Origin: Dichetophora obliterata
Taxonomy: Eukaryota; Arthropoda; Insecta; Diptera; Sciomyzidae
Reading direction: 5' to 3'
Assembly (NCBI GenBank): GCA_963920525.1
Contig: OY986437.1
Location: forward strand, 113,266,715 to 113,330,714
Length of the DNA stretch: 64,000 nt
The position numbers and the translations under genes are program-made. This document shows, piece by piece, positions 51,955-62,689 of this stretch (position 1 is the first letter of the stretch; every line of letters begins with the position of its first letter). The notes beneath the pieces are model-generated. The model was not told the DNA's origin. It was given only the letters and a program-made list of their open reading frames with translations, and ran no database searches.

Positions 51955-54170
51955 TTAAGATCGTTTCGCGCGACTGGGCTGTGGAAAAATTTAATAAAAG
52001 GCAAGCAAAGTTGTCTGGAATTGGTAAAGCAGACAGAGCAACCTTTTCAAGTGTGCAAAGACAGTGGGTAGAGAAGGAGCAGCAAACAAACGACAGCAGC
52101 ACCAGGGTCTCTCTACCCGACCGTCAGCAACATATGCACCCTTAATTTCAAGGTAAGTGACAACTCTTCACCACAGGCGAGAGCCTCTAAAATGCTGTAA
52201 TTTTTTTTTGCTGCAGCAACGCTAAGTTTGCCTATGAATCGCGCGTCACCCCACACCGCCGACATCAGCGCACCACGGACACCAACAACCACACCAACGA
52301 AACCTACACCACCTTACCAACACCACATCAGCACCCACACGTCCAACAGCACACCACCGAATCTCCACCCACTCTGACGGTTCGCGGTGGTACAGCAGCG
52401 CTAACAGCACCACTCTTAGCCTAGCCTACGGCCAACAGCATCAACTGCAGCAGCGTAAGCTGAAGCCATTGAGTGGCTATTGCTGACGCCAATAACCAGC
52501 ACTCCGGCCGCTGGCACCAGCTAGCGGGTGGCCAACGACATCACCACCACCACCAGTAGCGACATCACCACTGCCTCACCAACCGCATCAACACCCAGCA
52601 AACCACCCGGATCACCCTGCAGACCACACTACCAACATTGCCACCCAAACTAGCAACACCAGCCACACCAGCAGCGATAGCTGCACCCACCTCCATCGTT
52701 TGCCGACAACAGCTGCGTCAACAGCAGCCACAACACCGACCTCATCATTTTCACCAAAAGAATAAAAGAAAAAAAAGAAAAAAATCAAAATACGGAAAAT
52801 TAGATTCGAAAAAGTGAAAAAACAATAAGAAAACTAAAAAAATAGAAAGCTAAAATTTAAACAGAGAAAAAAGAAGTGTAAAACTAGAAAGAATAGGAAG
52901 TAGAAAAGTGAAGGAAAAACTAAAAGAAAGAAAAGCAAAATACAGAAAATTAGACTAACGAAAAAGTGAAAAAACAATAAGAAAAGTAAAAGAATAGAAA
53001 ACTAAAATTTAAACAGAGAAAAAGAAGTGTAAAACTAGAAAAAATAAGAAGTAGAAAAGTGAAAGAAATACTAAAAGAAAAAAATTAAAATACGGAAAAT
53101 TGGATTAACGAAAAAGTGGAAAAAAATAAGAAAAGTAAAAGAATAGAAAACTAAAATTTAAACAGAGAAAAAGAAGTGTAAAACTAGAAAAAATAAGAAG
53201 TAGAAAAGTGAAAGGAATTTAAAGGTTAAAGTAACAAGAAAAAAAAGGTGAAAGAAAATACAAAGAATATAAAACTAAAAGCTAAAGATAGTGAAAAAAT
53301 CACTGAAAGAAATTTAAAAGTTATAGTAACAAAGAAAAAAACAATAAGAAAAGTAAAAGAATAGAAAACTAAAATTTAAACAGAGAAAAAGAAGTGTAAA
53401 ACTAGAAAAAATAAGAAGTAGAAAAGTGAAAGGAATTTAATGGTTAAAGTAACAAGAAAAAAAAGGTGAAAGAAAATACAAAGAATAGAAAACTAAAAGC
53501 TAAAGATAGTGAAAAAAAACACTGAAAGAAATTTAAAAGTTAAAGTAACAAAGAAAGAAACAATAAGAAAAGTGAAAGAATAGAAAACTAAAATGTGAAA
53601 AGAGAAAAAGAAGTGCAAACGAAGAAAATAGTAAAATAAAACTAAAAAAAACTAAATACACTGAAAAGAAAACAAATAAGAGAAGTGTAAATCGAGAAAA
53701 AAAGATGAAACAAACTAAAAAGAAAATAATATAAACAATAAGAACGAAGAGAAGTAAAAAAAAACAATAAGTTTAAAGGAAATGAGAAAAATGAAAAATT
53801 AGAATAAAACCTGAAAGCAAGAAGAAGAAAACTGAAAGATTGAAGAAAAATGGGAATAAACTGTATGTGGTAAACTGTAAAACAATGAAAAGTAAACAAA
53901 ACCAACTAGATACTACAGAAATACAAGTAACACCAACGAAATATGACACATAAACCAACACTACCAACAACCATATACGTCACCAATATCATCAGCCTCA
54001 TAAGCAACAGTAATAACAACATATTCATCAGCACCAACAAAAACTATGATCCAGCATCATCAACACCAACAACAACTATACCATCCGCTCCAGCGCCGAC
54101 AACAAACACAGCAACAAAACACCAGATACGACACCAACTACATCCACCATTACGGCACTCACCCCAGGTT
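51955..54170 (+). other. T-depleted, strand-asymmetric region with an intron-like segment
   Basis: The plus strand is strikingly poor in T: C/A-rich at about 52230-52760, A/G-rich at 52760-53940, C/A-rich again at 53940-54170. Near the start, CAAG|GTAAGT (52151) and TTTTTTTTTGCTGCAG (52216) look like a consensus intron. After it comes a 47-codon Thr/Pro/His-rich frame (52234-52377). Open frames elsewhere are side effects of composition. It could be a long non-coding transcript, the leader of a retroelement or a decayed satellite. I cannot assign it. Confidence 0.45.
52824..53640 (+). repeat. Degenerate polypurine tandem repeats (~150 and ~218 bp)
   Basis: The landmark acaataagaaaagtaaaaga followed by atagaaaactaaaatttaaa recurs near 52824, 52973, 53124, 53341 and 53560 (spacing 149, 151, 217, 219 bp). 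The longer units contain an extra block with gtaacaagaaaaaaaaggtg. Confidence 0.8.
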
Positions 54171-54239
54171 TGCTAAACTGTGGCCTGGGATTGGTAAGCG
54201 TTTTTATTAAATACAATAATAAAGGAAGGAAGCAGGGCG

Positions 54240-54997
54240 GGCGGGGGTAAATGATGTATTCATGCACTTGGATGAAATATCAGCTGCAGCTGAAAATTAA
54301 AAATTCAAATGCAGCTGAGTTATTAAATTCTAAAAAAAAAAATTAAACAGAAAATTATAAATATTTATAATAGAAATTATTATTTTAGTTTTCATTAGTT
54401 GCTTAACGATACGATAAAAAAAAAACAAAAAACAAAAATAACTTACGTATTACTTACATTGAAATTATGATAAAACCAACAAAGCAAGATCTCAATAATT
54501 TTCCATTTTAAACACTTACCTGCGTAAATAAATGTTGGTCAACCATTTCCTTTACATATACATACACATAAAGAAAAAACAAAAGAAAATAAAATCTAAA
54601 CAAAAGATGCTTTTTAACGTCGTTAACTTTAATTTAAAATAAATTAAATTTTTTAACTTAGTTTAGCCGTTAAGCTTATCAATAACATTCTCTAACCAAA
54701 AGCTAAAGTGAAAATTACCTATAAAAAGCAATACCTTTGATCATGAAAATCCACATTAATTCCTGATTTTTTTAGTTTTTATTCGTATAAAAGGTATCAA
54801 ATTTTGGCAAGTATTTTAGTTTTTTTATATACACACAAAACTTTAAGGCAATTAATGACAATTTGAAAATATTGAAATAATTAATATTATTTTTATCTGA
54901 TTTGTTTGTCTCTATATCTCTAACACACACACACACTATCTCCACTATTCTAAAGATTACCATGCATTGCAGTAAAGGCGATAAAATAAAAAAAAAA
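54240..54997. other. No gene; short AC microsatellite
   Basis: AT-rich. An (AC)7 run lies at 54923-54936. Minus-strand T-rich ORFs are compositional. Confidence 0.5.
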
Positions 54998-55570
54998 TAC
55001 ATGAAAATAAAATTAACTTAAAATAACGCGACTTAAAAATAAAATACAAGAGTAGTAAACCCAATATAAAAAGCGAATTAACTTAAAATAAAGCAAATTC
55101 AAAAGAAAAATTAAGAATAGTAAAACCAATATAAAAATAAAATTAACTTAAAATAACGCGACTTAAAAATAAAATACAAGAATAGTAAACCCAATATAAA
55201 AAGCGAATTAACTTAAAATAACGCGAATTCAAAAGAAAACTGAAGAATAGTAAAACCAATATAAAAATAAAATTAACTTAAAATAACGCGAATTTAAAAT
55301 AGAACTAAAGAATAGTAAACCCAATATAGTTGCTCCAAAGCGAATTAACTTAAAATAAAGCAAATTCAAAAGAAAAATGAAGAATAGTAAAACCAATATA
55401 AAAATAAAATTAACTTCAAATAACGCGAATTTAAAATAAAACTAAAGAATAGTAAACCCAATATAAAAAGCGAATTAACTTAAAATAAAGCAAATTCAAA
55501 AGAAAAATGTAGAATAGTAAAACCAATATAAAAATAAAATTAACTTAAAATAACGCGAATTAAAAATAAA
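54998..55570. repeat. Higher-order tandem array of alternating ~65-bp units
   Basis: Two diverged monomers alternate: one has taacgcga and ends cccaatat, the other has aaagcaaattcaaaag and ends accaatat. The dimer of about 130 bp occurs a little over four times (cccaatat at about 55060, 55190, 55319, 55456). One dimer has an extra gttgctcc near 55328. Confidence 0.85.
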
Positions 55571-56170
55571 ATATTATTTATTATGAAAAATCTTAAAATT
55601 TCCGGAATATTTGATAAATCAAAAAAAAAATCGCATATTGAAATCGCATTAATGATTAAACTTTTTCAGGAATTTAGAAAAGAAAAAAAATCTTAAGTAT
55701 TCTTTTCATATCCTTAGAAATATGATCTCTTTTCATACTCTTCAATATTCGGCTGTAACACTCTACTATTAGATTTAATATATCACTGTTTTAGTATAAG
55801 CATAGTTATAAAAAAAAAAATAAGTGGTTGATTAACTTTTGATAACTATAATAAATATAATTCGTATACAGGTAAAAGATGAATTGTTAATGTAAAGGGG
55901 AACAGGTGGCGTAGACGAGACAGGGCGGCGTAAGTATGGAAGTTATTGGGGTGACCTAGACCCAGGCGCAGGGTCACCATGGCTGGTCTTTTGTGGCCAG
56001 AAGGGGCGGGTTAGCCAAGGGCGATCAGATAACATCTGAGATCGACCCACGAGACGTGCCAGCGTGGCAACAGCAAACAGCCGGTTTCTACTCCTTTTTA
56101 CGGTAAGGAAACATGACAAAGTTCTGCCATATACTTAATTTGACCGAAAAGACATGATCGAGCTCGTCTT
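55571..56170. other. Unassigned; G+C-rich block at 55900-56090
   Basis: The block beginning ggggaacaggtggcgtagac is far richer in G+C than its surroundings and contains gggtgacctagacccaggcg. It may be the end of a retroelement or SINE, but no A/B box or reading frame is convincing. Confidence 0.35.
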
Positions 56171-56173
56171 TAA

Positions 56174-56411
56174 GGGCCAGTTTTTCAGTACGAGTTTAAG
56201 GTCTAATCAAATTGAGCAGACCTTAACTCACCAAAATTGGACATTTTAACTCGGTTTAGGCAAAAAAGAAACAAACTATTTGATAATTTAAGTTAATTTA
56301 ACTTCAACGAATGCTAAAATATCTAGTTAACCGAGCTGAAACGTCCAATTTTGGTGAGTAATTCTAGGTTTAAATTTACTTAAGTTTCAATTCGTACTGA
56401 AAAACTGGACC
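56174..56411. mobile_element. 238-bp foldback MITE, TAA TSD
   Basis: TAA on both sides (56171-56173, 56412-56414). Ends GGGCCAGTTTTTCAGTACGA and, inverted, GGTCCAGTTTTTCAGTACGA, with further pairing around ctcaccaaaattggac in the middle. Confidence 0.88.
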
Positions 56412-56957
56412 TAAGTCATTGAAAAAATTCGCCAATTTGTATATTTATTAGTTTTGTTGGGTTTGTTCAGTTGAATTTGTGATAACAAGAATGAATCCCA
56501 AAATTAAGTTTAATTCAAATTCGTTTGAAAAAAAACAGCTGATTCCTTACGGAATCTTCGATTTTAATTGCTTTGGCTGCAGCCAGATCAAGTTAACGAA
56601 ACCTGACGAAAAAGCTGGCTTGAGCAATTATGGATTGTACGCATCATTTCTATGTAGTAGTAAAAAATTTGACATTAGCTTCAGCCAGCTCGAGCCTATT
56701 ATGCTTCGGTCTTAAGATAGCGCTTCGAGGCAATTCAAATTATATTCTCCAAGTTAGCGGTTCCATAAATCAAATTTTTGACTGAACGCTTTAATTGAAT
56801 TATTCATTTCATAAATTACATTTTTTTTACATTAAGGTCAAATTTAAAGAAGATGTTTTCTATAATTTTAAATCGTAATATTATAAATAATAGTAAAATA
56901 TTACGCTTGATAGAAGAAGTATTAATGTAATGAATTAAAAGTATATCATTTGTATTC
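56412..56957. other. No gene called
   Basis: A 78-codon plus-strand frame (56479-56715) has no recognised domain, and its end overlaps a dispersed 36-bp repeat shared with 45684-45720, so it is probably repeat-derived. Confidence 0.35.
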
Positions 56958-57720
56958 TTAGAAAAAAAGTTTCATGGTAACCCTAGCATGAGCGCCTGCA
57001 TTGCGAAAATTATAATTGCGCTCATTGTGCTCAGAGCCGCCTAAAGTCAATGTTGCATCCTCAGTGATATAAAAATCGGGCGTTTTATAACTGTAATCGT
57101 AAATACTGTACAAATTATCCAGTTACCGTATCAAGTATGTATTTTGTTATAAAAAACAAAAAATTTTAGTAATATTTTGACTTAAAATTTTGAGCAAAAA
57201 ATAATTATTATTATGGTGTTTTTTATTATTTTACGCAAAAATAAAACCTGATAAAAAAAAATATAGAGGGGTGCCCAAGTCTCACAATTTCCCCCTTTCG
57301 ATTTAACATGAAGCCTCGAGCGAAATTGTCGTCACGTGCAAACATCGCCTGCGTATGAGCCCAAGCAGAACCAATTTCTGTCGCAGCTTGTGGATTCGCC
57401 GTAAAACAGAATACATGGCAATATATGAAGCCGCCAAAAATGAATTCCCGGGCGAATCCATAGCGGAAAACGCCAGGATAGAGTACATTCTAATTTTTCT
57501 CTGATGGCTGGCGGATATCTCTCTGAGTGACATAAATGTTGCCATACTTTTGGTAAAGATTGTGTACTTTCAGTGCTATTTTCTTAGTTTTTACTATGAT
57601 CTGACGTTCCGTTTTTGTATATGTGTTGCTTTCATGTGATTTCAAAGCAAAATATAAAATAATTTGTATCATTCCCACAATGAAAAGCAACCCTGAGCAG
57701 AAAATTGCCACCGCTCCCAT
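56958..57720 (-). pseudogene. Unrecognised minus-strand coding remnant
   Basis: From the right, 57720-57490 encodes a 76-residue frame with an N-terminal membrane segment (MGAVAIFCSGLLFIVGMIQI, then ILYF) and a basic tail. Further left, a frame ending at 56958 reads SIYDYSYKTPDFYITEDATL and ERNYNFRNAGAHARVTM. A TTGTACAG acceptor-like site lies just upstream of the latter. Between them no single frame stays open. Composition looks protein-coding, so this may be a decayed or multi-exon gene, but I recognise no family. Confidence 0.3.
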
Positions 57721-57903
57721 TCTGGACGAATTCTCAGCGTATATTGCCGAGAGAGGATATTTTTAAACGGGGATTTCCCTTTTTTGAGTGAAATCGTGTC
57801 GGTTGCGGAGCAGTTAAATTATTTTAGTTTTGTTTTGGTATCGCTGCGCAATAGAACTTCATTTGGACTGAAAAAAATTTTATATTTGTGTTATTCGTGG
57901 AAA

Positions 57904-59833
57904 ATGCCATTTAAAAAGTATTTAAAAACAGAAGAAGTGTTGGTAGTTTTGGAAGCAGAAGAAAGAAGCTGCTGATGATGAAGAAGCTGCAGCAATTAAA
58001 TTATCTTCAAATGTCAGTGTTATCTATATTCCACCTAACTGTGATGAAGTCAGTGATGGTGAACAAATTGATGATGACATTTTCGATGAAGTTGCTTCAC
58101 TTTGCGTGGATATTGCTGGTGAAATAGAAATTGAGTACGAATCAAGCAATGAAAATGAAAATACTGAAGCCAAAGACCCACCAAATAAAAAACGCAAGGC
58201 CATGAAGGAGTACAATGCTCCAAAGTGGACCAAAATAATTTCCGCCTATTCAAAAGTACCTATGGATGCAGCTGAAGCCGAACATATGGGAGCTGTTGTG
58301 GAAAAGCTAAGTAAGATCATGTTTTGAAATAAGTTTTTTACGATTTGTATTTGTGTTTTGGTTTTTAGGTGGCAAATCATCACTTGAAATTTTTAATCTC
58401 TTTCTGGATGATGAAATGACGGATATGATTGTAGAACAAACAAATCTTTATGCATCACAACAAAATGCTGTTTTTATAGTTGAGCCACATGAAATACGTC
58501 GCTTTATTGGTTTTCTGTTTTTCAGTGGTTACCATAAAATTCCTGAATGTAAGAAATATTGGTCAAGAGACCCCAGTTTTGGAGTCAATATTGTATCAAA
58601 TACTTTTCCACGACATCGTGCTGAAATGATAAAGCGATACATTTATTTGACTGATAATAATAAATTGAATCCCCAAGACAAATTTGCTAAAGTAAGACCA
58701 TTGATCGACTTATGTAATGTACGATTTATGCAGTATGGTGTGTTTGCGCACACCTTTCCATTGATGAAGAAATGATTCCTTATTTTGGAAGACATTCGTG
58801 CAAAATGTTCATAAAAGGAAAACCCATTCGTTTCGGATTCAAAGCATGGTGTCTTACTTCATCAAAAGGATATTTGTTCCATATAAAATTATATGGGGGA
58901 GCATCAACTGGTTATGACAAAGAAATTGGGTTGGGAGCTGATACGGTTCTTAGCTTGTTAAAAGTTGTCGATTTGCCATCATTTCATCGCATTTATTTTG
59001 ATAATTTCTTCACATTGTACAATCTTATGTGTTTATTGAACACTGCCGGATTCTTTGCTACAGGTATTTTCATTGGTTTTTTCTTTTATTCCTTAGTATA
59101 ATTCGATTACCATCGTTAATTTTTTTGCAGGAACTGTTCGATGCAACCGAATTGGTGGAGCCGAATAGCCACAAAAAAAGAATAAGGGTGAAAGTTCTCA
59201 ACTTTTTGATCGTACAAATGAGGTATTGGCTATACGTTGGAAGGACAATCCATTGGTGACTGTTCTCACAAACCATGGTCAGATGAATCCACAAAAAAAT
59301 GCCAAACGTTATGACCGCTCAAAAAAGGAACATATAAACATCAAGGTACCAAATGAGATAGCAGAATACAACCAGCATATGGGCGGTGTAGATTTACATG
59401 ATAACGCATTGGCCAATTACCGGACTTCAGTGCGATCAAAGAAATGGTGGTGACCATTGTTTATCAATTTGCTTGGTAATATCATCATATGGTCAATGCT
59501 TGGAAACTGCATGTTATGCTGTCTACACAAGAAAAACAAAAGCCTTTATCGCAGCTGCAGTTTCGCGCAGAAGTTGTCAATGCACTTCTGACATCTGACC
59601 CACCATCCATTTCTCGACGAAATTCAATGTCTGGAGAACAATCGTCAGAGTCGTTACAAACTTCAAAATATCAACTGCCTAATTTGAAGCAGAATGTTCA
59701 CTGCACTACGAGAGCGCCTGGTAACCGACGACGTTGCACTGTTTGCCATACTCACAACCCATTTGAGTGTTCAAAATGCAAAGTCCGATTGCATCAACAT
59801 TGTTTTCTTTTATATAAAAAACATATTAACTAA
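57904..59833 (+). pseudogene. piggyBac-family transposase (PGBD-like) with introns, broken
   Basis: The first exon starts MPFKKYLKTEEV, shifts frame near 57965 and continues through an acidic region to VEKLS at a GTAAGA donor (about 58311). Exon 2 starts after TTTTTAG at 58368 with GGKSSLEIFNLFLDDEMT. A frameshift near 58755 precedes MIPYFGRHSCKMF. RIYFDNFF contains the second catalytic Asp. A second intron (GTATTT … TTTTTTGCAG, about 59064-59130) follows. MGGVDLHDNALANYRTSVRS contains the third. The C-terminal cysteine-rich domain (CTVCHTHNPFECSKCKVRLH) is present. At least three frame breaks or stops make it inactive. It differs clearly from the 30446-33016 family. Confidence 0.85.
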
Positions 59834-60221
59834 AAACATATTAACTAAAAAAGTCTTAGAAATAAAAATGAAATATTTATCTTGTGTTTTAACTTATAAA
59901 TTCTTGATTTTGCAAAACTTATTTTTTTAGTTTTTCGTGTTCTTCAATATAAATAAGAATAATATTATTTGCAGAAATAAAATAATCTACATTTTTCATT
60001 TATTCTTTTAATTTACACACAAAGTTTCAAATAAAACTTTTTTCGTTTAGTAATTTGACTACATTTAATATATGTCCAAAATTATCGTCCCATTGGTAAC
60101 TAAAGTTACCATCTCAAAACTCAAAAAACAAAAGTTCCATTTTCATGAAACTTTAAACATATCTTAATTAGGCTAAGAAATAACGATGTATAAAATTTTA
60201 GCGGAATCAGTTCATGGGATA

Positions 60222-60245
60222 TGGTACCAGGCCAAGATGGGTTAA
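60222..60245 (+). mobile_element. Likely right end of the second piggyBac element
   Basis: The sequence ccaggccaagatggg is followed by TTAA (60242-60245), the expected end/target layout of piggyBac. A matching left end was not found upstream of 57904. Confidence 0.45.
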
Positions 60246-61378
60246 TTCGTCGCTTATTTTTTCACTTTTCTTTGATTAATTGCATAAACAGCTAATTTTG
60301 ACAACTACCCATCGCCGCTCGTGAGACAAAAACCAGTCTACGCTACTACCTTGTCAGTAATTGTGCCATGGACGGGCCCTACCCTAAGGCATGCTTTTGT
60401 AGAGTGTTTTTGTATTATTTCGTGAAAAGTTGTTTTACGTGAATCAAAAAAGAGTTGGCTGGAATATTAAATTGAATTCTTTAACTTTTAATAGAATCCA
60501 AAATATTTGATCTGCATATTAAAGATTCCAGCGCTGTTTTGAAACTACAAATTAAGACTTTTCACTTCAGTTGTGCTCACAGTTGTCAAAATTAGTACAT
60601 TAAAATATTAGTATATTAAAACATTACATTACATAACATTACATGAACATTTGGGCAATTAAATGTAATGTCTTCGGCGTTAAATACTTTGGCATTTAAT
60701 TAAACAATTGAAAATAACGTTTTTTTATGATAAGGAATACAATTCGAGATCATACAAATTTAATTATAAGGCAATAAAGATAAATTATGATATTTCAAGT
60801 TTCAACTCCGTATTTTTTTGTGCTTTTTGCTGCTGCTTGCGACTGTTTAAATAATGCCATCTTTAAAATAAAATACGAATACAACATAAACGATTACTGT
60901 GGATACATATTATTCAGTATATTTAAATTGAATTTCCGTGAAACACACTGAAAATGACGGTTACGACAAATTTTTGGTGCTCGGAAAATCCCTGATAACT
61001 TATAAATGATATGTCGCACATTGTGAGTATCTTTGATAGAAAGTTGCTCAATCAAAGTAGCTTTGATTTGAATGTCAATACGATTCGATATATGGTCAGA
61101 GTCAGGATATAAGACCAGTAAAAAAAGTGCTCCGAATTACCCCGTTCTCCCCTACTTCCGCAAATTTTAGAATGCTAGAAAGTATAAACTATCAGATCGG
61201 ATTCCAGCTATCGGAAAATGCAAAAAAAAAATCGCACTTCACACTAGTAGTGCCTCTAAATGTTTGACTATACGTGATCAGTTCGAAATAAAAATGGTAC
61301 CTTTCAACGTTTTAAAAGAATACATTTTTGAACATTTTACAAGCTGAATTCCGAGACTTAAGATTTACTTCATAGATA
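60246..61378. other. Intergenic, 3' of the GST gene
   Basis: A 15-bp perfect inverted pair (ctaattttgacaact at 60292-60306 and its inverse at 60581-60595) may bound a 0.3-kb MITE. An attacatt-type microrepeat occurs near 60620-60645. No gene is seen. Confidence 0.35.
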
Positions 61379-61384
61379 TTTATT
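61379..61384 (-). terminator. Candidate polyadenylation signal of the GST gene
   Basis: AATAAA on the minus strand, about 52 nt past the stop codon. Confidence 0.55.
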
Positions 61385-61436
61385 AAAAAAAAAATCCGTA
61401 TTTTAATATTTTCGACAGAAGAGAATGAATTGTTTA

Positions 61437-62160
61437 TCATATTGAGCGCTTCTCAGCTTGTTTTTCTTTTACTATTTTTTTCAACTCATCTGCACCAGTC
61501 AAGTTGGTATCCTTGTAGTAGGGCAGCTCTTCCAAGCGCAACAGCCAAGCCAAAACTTTAGGAAACTTGTGTTCATCAATTGGTGCAGCCTCGTTTACCG
61601 ATGTAATCGTAGCTGCGCAACAAAAGTCAGCAATGGTCAATCCATCACCGCATAGATATGAATGGTCTTTGAGAAAGTCCTCCAAAATTTCGTAGCAATT
61701 TTGTATGTAGGCGATTTTATTCATTGAGCAGTCTGGTCCACGATACAAAATGGGCTCGTACAAATAGCGCAGACGTGCGTACAAATGCCCAGAGTCAAAG
61801 TATAGACGCGAATTAACAAGGGCTCTCTTCACTAGATCTTTAGGATATAGTTTATCATCTTTGCCATACTTTTCTACCAGGTAAGAACAAATGGCATGAC
61901 TATCATAGATAATAGTGCCGTTGTCATCCATTGTTGGAATTGTATGTTGCGGATTAATTTTTATGAACTCTGGAGTCACATGCTCACCTTTAAATAAATT
62001 GATGGGCCTTGTTCAAGACAAAATTGAAAAATAATTTGAACTTATACAAAAATATTGTTTTTTACCTCAATTCAAGATCAATGCCCAATTCCTTAGCTGT
62101 CAGCAGTACAGCCCTAGATGGTGGGCTGAGGGAAGCATAGTATAAAGCGGGCTTAGACAT
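61437..62160 (-). CDS. Glutathione S-transferase, epsilon class
   Basis: Two exons, 62160-62066 and 62007-61437, give 221 residues. The 58-bp intron has a GTAAAA donor and an AACAAG acceptor and splits an Arg codon after the first ~31 residues. The N-terminal thioredoxin-like domain starts MSKPALYYASLSPPSRAVLL with the catalytic Ser at residue 12. NPQHTIPTMDD carries the cis-Pro that contacts glutathione, and DSHAICSYL is the glutathione-binding loop. The helical C-terminal domain includes GDGLTIADFCCAATITS with the N-capping Asp. The enzyme conjugates glutathione to lipophilic toxins and insecticides in the cytosol; epsilon GSTs are expanded in flies. It ends in a Lys-rich tail. Nothing looks broken. 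Confidence 0.92.
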
Positions 62161-62484
62161 ATCTATGGGGATAAAAGAAATGGTTATACTGACAGAAATA
62201 AACATTTTTTAAAGGACTTAAAATCACAAAAACTGATACAAAAAAACGAAAGATTTGCTTTAATTTGTGTGGCCTTTTACCACGTTCTCAAGAAAACGGA
62301 ATCACTAGCTCTTCATTAAGATCTTTCATAAATTCACGTCGAATTTTCAGTTTTTGCCTTTTTGAAAACATATTATGCGTATATATCACGTATCTGTGTA
62401 CAAATGCGATGTTAAGAATACCAAAAAATTGACAATGACCATATATTGGTTAAAAAAGATAAATTAAAAAAGTCACACTAAAGC

Positions 62485-62673
62485 CATACTTCGTCGATTC
62501 GACGATTAAATACCTGAAAACTCCGACGTTTTCGTAATATTTTCGCAACAACTGTACTTTCACGAGCTCTTGGCATCCACTAAAATTGAAAGAAAGAGAT
62601 GGAACTTAAGTAAAAATAAAGAAGTTTTATAGAATGTAGACGTCGTCGAATCGACAAAGTATAACATCCAGGG
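62485..62673 (-). mobile_element. piggyBac-type terminus with inverted subterminal repeat
   Basis: TTAA (62674-62677) follows an end that reads, inverted, CCCTGGATGTTATACTTTGT. A related inverted motif (atacttcgtcgattcgacg, 62485-62503) pairs with the subterminal sequence at 62637-62661. A minus-strand start MPRARESTVVAKILRKRRSF (near 62574) could be a transposase first exon. The other end was not found. Confidence 0.45.
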
Positions 62674-62689
62674 TTAAACATAAAAAGGA

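Noticed and set aside
53642..53970. Phe/Leu/Ser-rich minus-strand ORFs
   Set aside because: Consequence of the polypurine plus strand giving TTT/CTT/TCT codons on the minus strand.
53943..54176. Thr/Pro-rich plus-strand ORF
   Set aside because: Follows from CA-rich composition (ACC/CCA/CAA codons); all frames look alike.
55900..56090. SINE or tRNA-derived element
   Set aside because: G+C-rich block lacks convincing A and B boxes and a tRNA fold.
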